NCBI GenBank assembly: GCA_016294105.1
Contig: JAEDCN010000006.1
Span: 38,812-102,811, forward strand
Source of the DNA: Treponema sp.
Lineage (GTDB): Bacteria; Spirochaetota; Spirochaetia; Treponematales; Treponemataceae
Direction: 5' to 3'
DNA length: 64,000 bases
Shown: one piece after another, positions 35,401 through 42,928 of the stretch
Layout of the letters: every line of letters begins with the position of its first letter
Numbering within the stretch: position 1 is the first letter of the stretch
Program-made: the position numbers and the translations under genes
Notes under the pieces: model-generated
Told to the model about the DNA's origin: nothing
Database searches by the model: none
The model's input: only the letters and a program-made list of their open reading frames with translations

Positions 35401-37150
35401 TGAGTACCAAAAGGGTGGCCACCAGCACCACGAGGGCAAGAAAAACAACGAATTTCCAGGAGGTCAGGCTCCAATTCAAGGCCTTTCGATATTTTCTCTC
35501 GATGGTAGCCATAATCTTGTCTACCCTGCCCCTCATTGCCGTAAGCCAGGAATTCTTGTTACCAGCCTCTAGTTCCAGTGCAGTAGCTCCTTGGGCAAGA
35601 TTTACTCCTGCAAGACCTTGGGGCTTCAGAAAAAGCCCCAGTAAAAAGGGCACAATTACCACCGCAGACAGCAAGGAAGCTGTCAAAGCCATAATCAAGG
35701 TAAGGGAAACATCTTTAAGAATCATTCCCACCACCCCAGACAGAGCAGCAATGGGCACAAACACCACCACCGTGGTGGCGGTACTGGCAAAGATGGAAAG
35801 TCCCACCTCGTCAGCCCCAAGAAAAATTGCTTCTTCAGGATTATTCTTGTATTGAGGACTGCCGTAATGGCGGAACACCTGCTCAATCATAACGATGGAG
35901 CCGTCCACAACCATACCCAAGGCTACTACCATACCAGAAAGACTCATGAGGTTTACGGTAATACCAGTGAGCTTCATGGCAATGAAGGTAAAAAGCAAGG
36001 ACAGGGGAATGGATAGGGCGATAATCAAGGTGGCACGAAAGTTGCCCAAAAACAGGAAGATTACCACCACCGCCATGAGGATTCCGCCAATTCCCGACAT
36101 AATAACCGTCTTCATGGAGGCAGTAACAATACGGCTGTCGTCGCTAATGACATTGAATTGGAGACCAGCCTCCTTTTCCGCTTCTGACAGCACCTCCTTG
36201 ATTTGAGACACAATGGACAGGGTGTTTCCGTCGCTCCGTTTCATAACCTCCACCAGCATCAGGGGTGCAAAACCGTCGGTAACGTAGCTATCCTCCTCTG
36301 GATAGGCCAAGGTGACGGTAGCCACATCCTCCAGACGAATCACCACATTGTCGCTGGTGCTGCCTACAGGAAGCTGACGAATATCCTCAAGGCTTGTCAG
36401 CTCTCCCCGATACCGAATGGCCACCTCTCGTCCCTGAAAGATTGCCTTTCCCGCAGGCAAAAACTGGTTGCTGTAGCCCAAAACCTGGTACACCGTCAAG
36501 GCGGAAATGGAACGGGCTTCCAGTTGTTCTAGCTGAAGTTCCACATTTACCTGCAGCTCCTGCCCCCCGGAAATCTCCACGTCAGAAACCCCACTAATGG
36601 CCGTTAGTCGTGGCCGCAGGGTTTCTGTAATGTAGTTCGTAATGGAGAGCGCATCTAAAACTGGCTCACCTATCCTTGAGTCACCTATCCTTGAGGCAAC
36701 CGTAGTTGCCCTTCCCGACACCGCAAAGGAAAAAATCGGAAGCATTTCCGCTCCACCCACCAAGGCTTCGGGAGTTCCCTGCAAGCCAGCAGGCAGGTCT
36801 GCCATCAGCTTGTTGATTCTGTCCCGCACCTCGGTGATTCTATCGTAGGGGTCAATGCCATCCCGAAAGGTAATTTCCACAGTGGAGAAGGAATTTGAAG
36901 AAGAGCTAGATACCGACTTAAAATCCGGCAAGGTAACAAAATTATCCTCAAGAATGCTGGTAACATCCTCCTCCACGTCCTCCGCATCAGCGCCGGGATA
37001 GATTGCCACCACAATGATGGAGGGAGCAGACACATCCCCCATAAACTCCACGTTGATTGATGAAAGGGCAAAGATGCCAAAAACACCTAACACAATCAAA
37101 AGCATTCCAATGACAACTGGATGGCGGACAGCAAAGTGGGAAAGCTTCAT
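32459..37150 (-). CDS. Fused RND efflux transporter and TolC-like outer-membrane protein
   Basis: A single 1563-residue frame. Residues 1-1075 are a complete HAE-type RND pump: MKLSHFAVRHPVVIGMLL (TM1), two periplasmic loops, LSGMVVALGMVVDGSIVMIE in TM4 (one of the usual two aspartates), and SGSASRLRPIFMTTLTTMLG then LFIIPVLYYI at the end. Residues about 1089-1563 are a TolC/OEP protein: a hydrophobic signal-like MLLLLPALFLCTT, then ELNKAREAVIQAQLDTKDAK and long coiled-coil hairpins repeated twice. No stop separates them. A perfect 15-bp tandem duplication at 36666-36695 adds five residues (SRIGD/SRIGE). Overlaps its MFP partner by ATGA. Confidence 0.9.
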   Translation of the reverse strand: MKLSHFAVRHPVVIGMLLIVLGVFGIFALSSINVEFMGDVSAPSIIVVAIYPGADAEDVEEDVTSILEDNFVTLPDFKSVSSSSSNSFSTVEITFRDGIDPYDRITEVRDRINKLMADLPAGLQGTPEALVGGAEMLPIFSFAVSGRATTVASRIGDSRIGEPVLDALSITNYITETLRPRLTAISGVSDVEISGGQELQVNVELQLEQLEARSISALTVYQVLGYSNQFLPAGKAIFQGREVAIRYRGELTSLEDIRQLPVGSTSDNVVIRLEDVATVTLAYPEEDSYVTDGFAPLMLVEVMKRSDGNTLSIVSQIKEVLSEAEKEAGLQFNVISDDSRIVTASMKTVIMSGIGGILMAVVVIFLFLGNFRATLIIALSIPLSLLFTFIAMKLTGITVNLMSLSGMVVALGMVVDGSIVMIEQVFRHYGSPQYKNNPEEAIFLGADEVGLSIFASTATTVVVFVPIAALSGVVGMILKDVSLTLIMALTASLLSAVVIVPFLLGLFLKPQGLAGVNLAQGATALELEAGNKNSWLTAMRGRVDKIMATIERKYRKALNWSLTSWKFVVFLALVVLVATLLVLSSLGIAFIPSTDNSDFYINLKFPGGYPLASTNVQMEKVAALLYQQVPEVQDAVFFVGMKESVGSSQTASNQGYIHVVLVPVAERNRSIHEIILQMQQVISSSIPGVQAKVSNGGFDKLLGYVSGGGGYGLTFVGEDMEKLYDAAASFADYLQQDKDVVSVEMDTNFDTQALTIDMVHEYMSSLGITSYEAGITSAILFQGMDVGRFRSGDKRYTIHLYSNKTDDAITLEDFNSVKIISSVGIPVSLSNISQLRQEQSISQINHKNRSKTITVSATLVSENTAGVDSRANQWLANNPLPQGISTQAGGITELIGDSLPSVITALAIAWFLVYTVMVLQFQRFRQPLIVMATIPFCLIGVVLGLMLFRSSMSLVALLGVISLGGVVVNNGIILVDYINLLRQRLASQKKEASGNEAEGEEELRECVVSGSASRLRPIFMTTLTTMLGVVPMALAKGEGSEIYAPLGQAIAGGLLTSTLITLFIIPVLYYITERGSLQKKKASGTKNLMLLLLPALFLCTTPSGFTQKLPSMPTPYSFTDLVAAMDLNNVELNKAREAVIQAQLDTKDAKAGYQPTVDVTLAGSYMANPLIKEISLAQGEFGSIPVATPPTMQVVQVPLPNTDIKVFDGMPTFGYSFQLDLQQPIFTWGKISNSVKIFSAVEAVRQLQLTSLKKQKTASLKAQITALSLLSQMEALLSQQQQYAQELVTLTVAAQNQGVVLEQAVLEAQTQEALIPLSLQQIRHNTSVILQDLRELTGLPQLDGSQILHIPQSQGFYETFQELSQQDSALLEVAALNPAQESLAILEKLYQAAEYGRKVASGSIYGKPDIALQISFGVNGNMEKLFKGESDLNQDLVANITLGIKTTVWDGGKKLNQLKRSTSQLKDAELDLEQSRSAIKLELSRQINAMTMATLKIQYQELKIQTAQSQLDQKLQLLESGYGSQREVLQTRIEKITEEVKLLEEKINLATAACTVELMTQLN
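36666..36695 (-). repeat. Perfect 15-bp tandem duplication inside the RND gene
   Basis: The unit TCACCTATCCTTGAG occurs twice head to tail (36666-36680, 36681-36695). It is in frame and adds five residues in the first periplasmic loop, in a region where homologues have a simple linker. Confidence 0.9.
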
Positions 37151-38304
37151 TGTACTTGCTCCCAGCTCAATTCCACCACAGCGGCCTGAACCTCCTGGCC
37201 TGCCAGCACCCGTTCCTGTCCTTCCACCACAAAAAGTTTGGTTTGGTATTCGTCAGGCACCACAATCCACTGGTTGTCCGTAACAGAATCTTGATGATTC
37301 CAAGAACTAAGCCTTCCTTGAATAGCAGATTCTGAATCAGTTTTCATCTCACTAGCTTCAAGGAAATAGAGGGTTCCATCCATCTTTCGGGCGGTAATGG
37401 GCAACAAAAGCACATTTTCCAAGGAATTGAACACAATCCTCACCCGAACAAACATTCCAGGCGTAAACCATTCCCGCCCTTCTTCCAGCTGAAACACAGT
37501 TTCAAAGGTTTTGGAAGAGCCATCAATATAGGGAGCCATGGTATCAAGTCGCCCTTGAGCCAGCTTCACGTCTCCAGTTTCAGCTTCTGATCCAGCCAAG
37601 GACAGCCCCACTTCATCTTGGGGCAGGATAATTTGTGCCTTCAGCTGGTGGCGGTACTGGGAAAACAAAGTAAAATATTTTTCTGGCACCTGCAGTCGTA
37701 CCACCAAGTCAGATAAATCTGCCACCACCGCCACTGGCTGGGGAGATGCCGCCACACTACCAGCAGAAAGAGGGGCTGCCAAAATAGTACCTGCCACAGG
37801 GGAGCTTACACTGGCATAGCCTAGCTGTAACACCGCCAAGTCATATTGAGCACGGGCCGCATCCCGCTGAGCCTTCACAGTATCATATTCCTGCTGAGTT
37901 GCAGCACCAGCCTTGTATAAGCCTTCCACCCGCTTAAAGCTACTTTCAAAGCCCGTATAGGCTGCCTGTGCTTGGAGCATCTGCTGACGAAAAGCTTCTG
38001 GATCAATTTGAGCTAAAAGCTGCCCCGCTACCACCTGTTCACCGGCCTTGGCAGGATAGTCCACAATCGTTCCACTGACCAAGGGAATTACTGGAATCAT
38101 GGAGCGAGCTTCCACGTGGCCGTTTATGGTCAGGCTTTCTTCCATGGTACCCACCACAGGCAAAGCCACCGTCACCGCTGGAACTGGCACACTATAAGAG
38201 ATAGCTTCCCTGCCTGCCAAAAATTTCACCCCCAGCACAATTGCCAGGGCAACCACCACTACAAGAATATATTTCATCAAGCCATGTCTTTTTTTCACCA
38301 TCAT
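37147..38304 (-). CDS. RND efflux periplasmic adaptor (membrane fusion protein)
   Basis: 385 residues. One N-terminal membrane anchor (YILVVVVALAIVLGVKFLA), then a biotinyl-lipoyl-like half GHVEARSMIPVIPLVSGTIV, a coiled-coil hairpin (residues about 115-165), the second lipoyl half YASVSSPVAGTILAAPL, and a beta-barrel domain ending WFTPGMFVRVRIVF. It bridges inner-membrane pump and outer-membrane channel. GAGGGA lies before ATG 38304. It is the first gene of a two-gene operon with the fused pump. Confidence 0.92.
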   Translation of the reverse strand: MMVKKRHGLMKYILVVVVALAIVLGVKFLAGREAISYSVPVPAVTVALPVVGTMEESLTINGHVEARSMIPVIPLVSGTIVDYPAKAGEQVVAGQLLAQIDPEAFRQQMLQAQAAYTGFESSFKRVEGLYKAGAATQQEYDTVKAQRDAARAQYDLAVLQLGYASVSSPVAGTILAAPLSAGSVAASPQPVAVVADLSDLVVRLQVPEKYFTLFSQYRHQLKAQIILPQDEVGLSLAGSEAETGDVKLAQGRLDTMAPYIDGSSKTFETVFQLEEGREWFTPGMFVRVRIVFNSLENVLLLPITARKMDGTLYFLEASEMKTDSESAIQGRLSSWNHQDSVTDNQWIVVPDEYQTKLFVVEGQERVLAGQEVQAAVVELSWEQVQ

Positions 38305-38317
38305 TCCCTCATGGTTA

Positions 38318-38347
38318 AATATAGTTTTGAGGAGGATTTACTGTCAA
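38318..38347 (-). promoter_or_regulatory. Promoter of the efflux operon
   Basis: Minus-strand TTGACA (38347-38342), 18-bp spacer, TATATT (38323-38318), about 14 nt before the start codon. Confidence 0.65.
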
Positions 38348-38430
38348 TATTAACTGAAATCCATACTGACGAACCATCAAGTGTAATAGCTCTATCCAGA
38401 TTCATTGAAGCAAAATCGATTTAGTTTAAA

Positions 38431-38462
38431 ACAAAAAAGGCAACCCATCACTGAGTTGCCTT
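38431..38462 (-). terminator. Terminator after tRNA-Leu
   Basis: AAGGCAAC (38462-38455 on the minus strand) pairs with GTTGCCTT (38444-38437), followed by TTTT. The stem begins immediately after the tRNA discriminator base. Confidence 0.8.
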
Positions 38463-38546
38463 TGCCCGGAACAAGACTTGAACTTGCACGCCCTTGCGAG
38501 CTCTAGTACCTGAAACTAGCGTGTCTACCAATTCCACCATCCGGGC
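38463..38546 (-). tRNA. tRNA-Leu (CAG)
   Basis: 84 nt class II tRNA. Acceptor GCCCGGA/TCCGGGC pairs perfectly, the anticodon stem is CTAGT/ACTAG with loop TTCAGGT (anticodon CAG), a long variable arm (GAGCTCGCAAGGGCGT) is typical of leucine, and the T arm is TTCAAGT-type. Discriminator A; CCA not encoded. Confidence 0.95.
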
Positions 38547-38563
38547 TAATCTGCACAAACAAG

Positions 38564-38593
38564 ACTATATCATAAGATTAAAATAATGTCAAT
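38564..38593 (-). promoter_or_regulatory. Promoter of tRNA-Leu
   Basis: TTGACA (38593-38588), 18-bp spacer, TATAGT (38569-38564) on the minus strand, 17 nt before the tRNA. The -10 is the same hexamer as at tRNA-Met. Confidence 0.7.
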
Positions 38594-38689
38594 GCTTGAA
38601 TTCAAATTTGAGCATTATTTCTTTGCATTTGGGAGAGAACATGACGTGAAAATCCCACGAATCCTGTCCTCCCTCAAATAAGTAAAAGC

Positions 38690-39034
38690 TTACCGCAGCA
38701 CCTCGCCCATGTGCCACAATTTTTCTAGCTCATAAAAGCTACGGGCATCCTGGGACATAAGGTGCACCACTACAGTACCAATATCAATCAGGTTCCAGTC
38801 GTCTCCGTCAGGAGTCTTCTTGTTGGTAACATGGATTTCCATGTCATTTTCCCGAACATAATCCTTTACAATCTTGTACAAGCCCTTCCAATGAACAGAG
38901 CTATTTACTGTTACAATAACAAAATAATCAGTCCAGCTGTTCAGTTGAGAAACATCGATGACAGTCACATCCTTTCCCTTTCCGTCTTCCATCAGCTGGG
39001 CAATTTCCAAAGCCTTTTCCTTTTCAGTTTTCAT
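38690..39034 (-). CDS. rsfS: Ribosomal silencing factor RsfS
   Basis: 114 residues. Family motifs are KDVTVIDVSQLNSWTDYFVI, TPDGDDWNLIDIGTVVVHLM and FYELEKLW. It binds L14 and blocks subunit joining in starvation. It is the last gene of the rplU cluster, where nadD-yqeK-LCP-rsfS is a widespread order. Confidence 0.95.
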   Translation of the reverse strand: MKTEKEKALEIAQLMEDGKGKDVTVIDVSQLNSWTDYFVIVTVNSSVHWKGLYKIVKDYVRENDMEIHVTNKKTPDGDDWNLIDIGTVVVHLMSQDARSFYELEKLWHMGEVLR

Positions 39035-39045
39035 TTCTACCTCTC

Positions 39046-40248
39046 TTACCGCACGTAGCGGCCGTCAAAATCCTTTCCAAGAATGATAGTAAAGTCCACC
39101 CGAGACTCCGCCTCCATTCCAGCACTTTCCGGCAAAACATCTTCCGTTATGATATTGGAGCAGCTGATGATGTCTCCCAGATTCTTTGCAATCTCGTCGT
39201 TACCGATGTGATTGATGATGATGGTTTCCTCGTAATCGTTTCTATCTGCATTCACAGAACTCAAAACGTCAAAGCCAAAGCCCTGTAGCAGGATGGAGGT
39301 ATTTCTAGCCAATCCCTGCACCGACGTTCCATTTTGCACCTCCAGCACGTAGATTCGGTCATAAATTGTCTCCACCACAGAAACTAAGGAACTTACGGTC
39401 TGCTTGAACAAATCCTTTACCAGTTCTCCGTCGTAATGGGGGAACAGCAGGGATTTTCCGTCAACCTCTCGCACCGAGCCTGTAATGCTGCGGGGAGCAA
39501 GACGCTCGGAGTCAACGTGGGCAACAGTCTCTAGGATAATTCGTAAATCCTTTTCCTCCAGGTTTGTTTCAAACAAATCATCATATTCCTTAAAGTTTTT
39601 CTCCAAGAACATGGTGTTTATATTTTTATTTATGGCTGCCAAAAAAGCAATAATGACATTCTGGTATCTGTCCTGCACTTCTCCGTCAGTTTCCTCTGGA
39701 GAATTATAGTACAAGTAGGTAAGAATCTTATCACCATCAAGATTATTCACACCAGAGGGTAAAAGCCAGCGACTTCCGTTATCTGCTTGAATATCAACAG
39801 GATAGGGAACAAAGATTTTCAGTCCCCCCAATAAATCCGTCAGCACCTTAAAGTTATCTACAGAACACACCATGGAAAAGGGAATGCTTTGTCCAGAAAG
39901 CTTTTCAATTTCCTGACGATAGGCATCAATTCCCTTTTCTCGATATACCATGTCGATTCGGTCTACCCTTCCTAAGCTACTGTAAATTGCCCCAGTATTT
40001 CCTGGTATGTTGAACAGGGCACCTCGTCCAGACACAGGATAATAGATAAATACATCGGTAAAAAGAACCTTCTCGTCATCCTCCAGCACAAAAAGAATCT
40101 TGATGGGTTCCTCGTTTTTAATCATTTCCTCTACAGGATTTACCTGCAAGGCTGACACAACAATCAAGGAAGTAACAATGATGATAGAAAAAACGAGAAA
40201 CAAGAAAATCATGCTCTTTTCTAGTCCGCCAGCTCTTTTTCTTCTCAT
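39046..40248 (-). CDS. LytR-CpsA-Psr (LCP) family protein with LytR_C domain
   Basis: 400 residues. An N-terminal membrane anchor (SMIFLFLVFSIIIVTSLIVV) precedes an extracytoplasmic LCP domain (TDVFIYYPVSGRGALFNIPG, RVDRIDMVYREKG, LGGLKIFVPYPVDI, DGDKILTYLYYNSPEETDG, then RYQNVIIAFL). The C-terminal 100 residues are a LytR_C domain (IYVLEVQNGTSVQGLA). LCP enzymes attach glycopolymers to peptidoglycan. It overlaps yqeK by 4 bp. Confidence 0.88.
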   Translation of the reverse strand: MRRKRAGGLEKSMIFLFLVFSIIIVTSLIVVSALQVNPVEEMIKNEEPIKILFVLEDDEKVLFTDVFIYYPVSGRGALFNIPGNTGAIYSSLGRVDRIDMVYREKGIDAYRQEIEKLSGQSIPFSMVCSVDNFKVLTDLLGGLKIFVPYPVDIQADNGSRWLLPSGVNNLDGDKILTYLYYNSPEETDGEVQDRYQNVIIAFLAAINKNINTMFLEKNFKEYDDLFETNLEEKDLRIILETVAHVDSERLAPRSITGSVREVDGKSLLFPHYDGELVKDLFKQTVSSLVSVVETIYDRIYVLEVQNGTSVQGLARNTSILLQGFGFDVLSSVNADRNDYEETIIINHIGNDEIAKNLGDIISCSNIITEDVLPESAGMEAESRVDFTIILGKDFDGRYVR

Positions 40249-40814
40249 TGTCCCTCCAAAAATGAAAGCAGTTTTAAGGATGCAGGAGCAATTTTTTTGC
40301 CCCGTTCCCGCAGAAAATCAATATTTTCCTTCAAGACAAAGCGCATTGCCTCGTCCAAGCCCATGGCAAACAATCTTTCTAAATATGCTTCCGTAACGTG
40401 GGAGCGTCCAGGCTCAACCTTGTCTGCCACATACAGCACCTTGGCCAAATCCCCCATGCCAGGAGCACCAAAGGTGTGAAGACGCACAGCCTCCAGAATA
40501 TCCTCATCTTCCACAGAAAAGTCATTTTTCAAAACAGAGGCTGCAGCCCGTCCATGAAGCAAACCAGGCTTGTCCTGCTCCAGCTTACCTACAGGCTCAC
40601 CGTCCAAGGTAGCAAGGGAAATTATCAGCTCCCCCTTCATCTCCTTGCAAATGTCATGGGCAATGCCTGCAAAATATCCCCGCTGAGGATTCAGACCATG
40701 AAGCTGGCACAATTTTTCCGCCGTTTCAGCCACTCTCAGTGAATGTTCATAGCGACTTTGTGAAACCATGGTGATAGCATATTTTCGTACAAGTTCAGTT
40801 ATCTGTGCATCCAT
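40245..40814 (-). CDS. yqeK: HD-domain Ap4A hydrolase, YqeK family
   Basis: 189 residues from ATG 40814 (MDAQITELVRKYAI); a longer frame upstream lies inside nadD and is rejected. HD-fold residues: RYEHSLRVAETAEKL, GYFAGIAHDICKEM (HD pair), LLHGRAAASVL, AVRLHTFGAPGMGDLAKVLY then VADKVEPGR. YqeK enzymes split Ap4A symmetrically and usually sit beside nadD. Starts inside the last 20 bp of nadD. Confidence 0.93.
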   Translation of the reverse strand: MDAQITELVRKYAITMVSQSRYEHSLRVAETAEKLCQLHGLNPQRGYFAGIAHDICKEMKGELIISLATLDGEPVGKLEQDKPGLLHGRAAASVLKNDFSVEDEDILEAVRLHTFGAPGMGDLAKVLYVADKVEPGRSHVTEAYLERLFAMGLDEAMRFVLKENIDFLRERGKKIAPASLKLLSFLEGQ

Positions 40815-41409
40815 ACAATTTTCTCTGTATAATATACCGATAAACAGACTCTGGAACAAGATACCGCCAGGAAGCCACTGCCCCAGAATCCTGTTTTCCT
40901 GAGCCAGCAGCTCGAATCTGACTTGAGGACACAGGAAGCACCCCATTGTCCAGCTCCACATGGGGATAGGGAAAGCTCTTCCGCTGGGTACCATCCCAAC
41001 AAATACGTCGTGCCAGAATAATATCTGCTATGAGGGGCAACTCTTGATAATGGCCCCATTCCTCAAAGCCTTCCACCAAGTCGTCCCCCATAATGAGGCC
41101 CAACTTGCCTTCCATCTTGCCGGCGTATTTTTTTCCCAGGTAGTTGATAGTATCGTAGGTGTAGGAAACACCCCCACGCTCCATCTCGCAGGTTTCCACT
41201 CCAAAACGAGGATTGCCAGCAATAGCCAGCTCAATCATGTCCAGTCGCTGCCAGGAAGCTGCACCTTTGGCCAATTCCTTGTGGGGCGGAATATTCACAG
41301 GCACAAAAAGTACCTTGTCATAGCCCAACCGATGGCAAACCTCATCTGCCAGCAAAAGATGACCAATATGAATGGGATTAAAGCTTCCTCCCAGCATGGC
41401 AAGACGCAT
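40795..41409 (-). CDS. nadD: Nicotinate-nucleotide adenylyltransferase
   Basis: 204 residues. GGSFNPIHIGHLLLADEV holds the (H/T)xGH nucleotidyltransferase motif, then LFVPVNIPPHK, GLIMGDDLVEGFEEWG and the C-terminal ISSTxIR-equivalent VSSSQIRAAGSG. It adenylates nicotinate mononucleotide in NAD synthesis. Confidence 0.95.
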   Translation of the reverse strand: MRLAMLGGSFNPIHIGHLLLADEVCHRLGYDKVLFVPVNIPPHKELAKGAASWQRLDMIELAIAGNPRFGVETCEMERGGVSYTYDTINYLGKKYAGKMEGKLGLIMGDDLVEGFEEWGHYQELPLIADIILARRICWDGTQRKSFPYPHVELDNGVLPVSSSQIRAAGSGKQDSGAVASWRYLVPESVYRYIIQRKLYGCTDN

Positions 41410-41424
41410 AAGCTACCTGCCTAC

Positions 41425-42576
41425 CTACTCTTCATACTGATTGTCGCTGCCAGGATACTGAACAGGATCCACATCGCATACAGAACGGCTTTTCAAAAAG
41501 TCCGACTTGTCAGACTTTTCTTCCACCACAACAGTCTTTGCAGTGGTGGGACTCTTGTATCCAGAAGCCTCCATCCGTTGAACCAGAGCAAGAATCTCTC
41601 GACGCACCTGGTCAAGACCAGTTCTGGCAAAAATGGAAAGAGGAATTACCACCTGATCTGGATTTTTAGCGTGAATAGACTCTGTAATCATCTTAGCTCG
41701 TTCGGGAGCACCTTCTGTATCCATCTTGTTGCACAAAATAAGCCGAGGCTTTTTTGCCAAATCAAGAGAAAAGGCTTCAAGTTCAGACTGCAAGGTGTCG
41801 TAGGCTGTAAGACAGTCATCATTGGAACAGTCAATCATAAACAAGAGACCAGCAGTTCTTGAAATATGCTTCAAAAAACGGATTCCTAGACCAGCTCCTT
41901 CAGAAGCTCCTTCTATAATACCGGGAATATCTGCAATAATAATATCACGGTCAGCATCGGCATGAAGCACACCAAGGTTTGGAATCTTTGTGGTAAAAGG
42001 ATAGGGTGCAATCTTTGGTCGGGCGTTGGTAAACAAGTCCAGCAAGGAGGATTTTCCCGCATTGGGAAAGCCCACCAAGCCCACGTCTGCCATAATGCTC
42101 AGTTCCACCCGCAGCCGACGAACCTCTCCGCTTTTTCCCTCGTGGGCATATCGTGGAGCCTGGTTGGTGGAGGACTTAAAGTGGGTATTTCCCCAGCCAC
42201 CAGTACCACCTTCCAAGAAAACAAAAAGCTCATCCTCAGTCTCTGTGGTAAATTCCCGAATCAGCTCTCCAGTATCGTAGTCAAAAATTGAAGTTCCAGG
42301 AGGAACAGGAATAACTACATCGTCACCATTCTTTCCAAAACGATTTCCACCTTCTCCGTCTCCACCGTTTCGAGCCTTAAAAACCTGCTTATACCGCATG
42401 TGTGCTAGGGTTCTTAGGTTCCGCTTAACGCAGAACACTACGTTTCCGCCCTTACCACCGTCTCCACCGTTTGGACCACCCATGGGCACATACTTTTCTC
42501 GACGAAAGGCAATACAACCGTTGCCACCCTTCCCTGAGCGAACCTCAATTACTGCTTCATCTGCAAATTGAATCAA
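41425..42576 (-). CDS. obg: GTPase Obg
   Basis: Start assigned to TTG 42576 (MIQFADEAVIEVRSGKGG), because AGGTGAG lies 3 nt upstream and this is the usual Obg N-terminus; an ATG 22 codons earlier would be inside a terminator-like hairpin. 383 residues. Glycine-rich Obg fold (GGPNGGDGGKGGNVVF), GTPase motifs GFPNAGKSSLLDLF, DIPGIIEGASEGAGLG and NKMDTE, plus a long C-terminal region ending in acidic residues. Obg aids 50S assembly. Confidence 0.95.
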   Translation of the reverse strand: MIQFADEAVIEVRSGKGGNGCIAFRREKYVPMGGPNGGDGGKGGNVVFCVKRNLRTLAHMRYKQVFKARNGGDGEGGNRFGKNGDDVVIPVPPGTSIFDYDTGELIREFTTETEDELFVFLEGGTGGWGNTHFKSSTNQAPRYAHEGKSGEVRRLRVELSIMADVGLVGFPNAGKSSLLDLFTNARPKIAPYPFTTKIPNLGVLHADADRDIIIADIPGIIEGASEGAGLGIRFLKHISRTAGLLFMIDCSNDDCLTAYDTLQSELEAFSLDLAKKPRLILCNKMDTEGAPERAKMITESIHAKNPDQVVIPLSIFARTGLDQVRREILALVQRMEASGYKSPTTAKTVVVEEKSDKSDFLKSRSVCDVDPVQYPGSDNQYEE

Positions 42577-42583
42577 AATCTCA

Positions 42584-42625
42584 CCTATAAAAAAATACCC
42601 GAAGAAGGTCGAACCTGCTCCGGGT
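42584..42625 (-). terminator. Terminator-like hairpin between rpmA and obg
   Basis: On the minus strand ACCCG..AG..AGGT pairs with ACCT..CT..CGGGT (42625-42597, two internal mismatches), followed by ATTTTTTTA. The obg ribosome-binding site starts right after the T-run, so obg must rely on read-through or an internal promoter. Confidence 0.7.
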
Positions 42626-42656
42626 ACGTAATCAGTCAACAAAAATGTTTCGTGAC

Positions 42657-42914
42657 TTATGCCTCAACTGGTGCAATGGAAGCCAACTTGCGGCCCTTGC
42701 GCTCATGATACACTACAGTTCCTGTAGCTGTAGCAAAGAGAGTGTCATCCTTTCCTCTTCCAACATTCTGTCCAGGATGAATCTTTGTACCACGCTGGCG
42801 TACAAGAATTGAACCAGCAGGAACAAGCTCTCCACCATAAACCTTTACACCAAGATATTTAGGATTTGAGTCACGGCCGTTTTTTGCACCGCTACCACCC
42901 TTTTTACGTCCCAT
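42657..42914 (-). CDS. rpmA: 50S ribosomal protein L27
   Basis: 85 residues beginning MGRKKGGSGAKNGRDSNPKY, with the L27 core GVKVYGGELVPAGSILVRQR followed by GTKIHPGQNVGRGKDDTLFA. GCGGAGGA precedes the start. There is no N-terminal extension of the kind cleaved by Prp in Firmicutes, although a Prp homologue is encoded immediately upstream. Confidence 0.97.
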   Translation of the reverse strand: MGRKKGGSGAKNGRDSNPKYLGVKVYGGELVPAGSILVRQRGTKIHPGQNVGRGKDDTLFATATGTVVYHERKGRKLASIAPVEA

Positions 42915-42928
42915 AGTATTCCTCCGCT

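Noticed and set aside
33563..35572. Long plus-strand frames inside the RND-TolC gene
   Set aside because: Antisense shadows of a highly biased coding sequence; no ribosome-binding sites and no recognisable domains.
38311..38424. Plus-strand 37-codon frame MVKYSFEEDLLSILTEIH...
   Set aside because: Protein-like composition, but no ribosome-binding site, and it overlaps the promoter of the divergent efflux operon. I could not support it as a gene.
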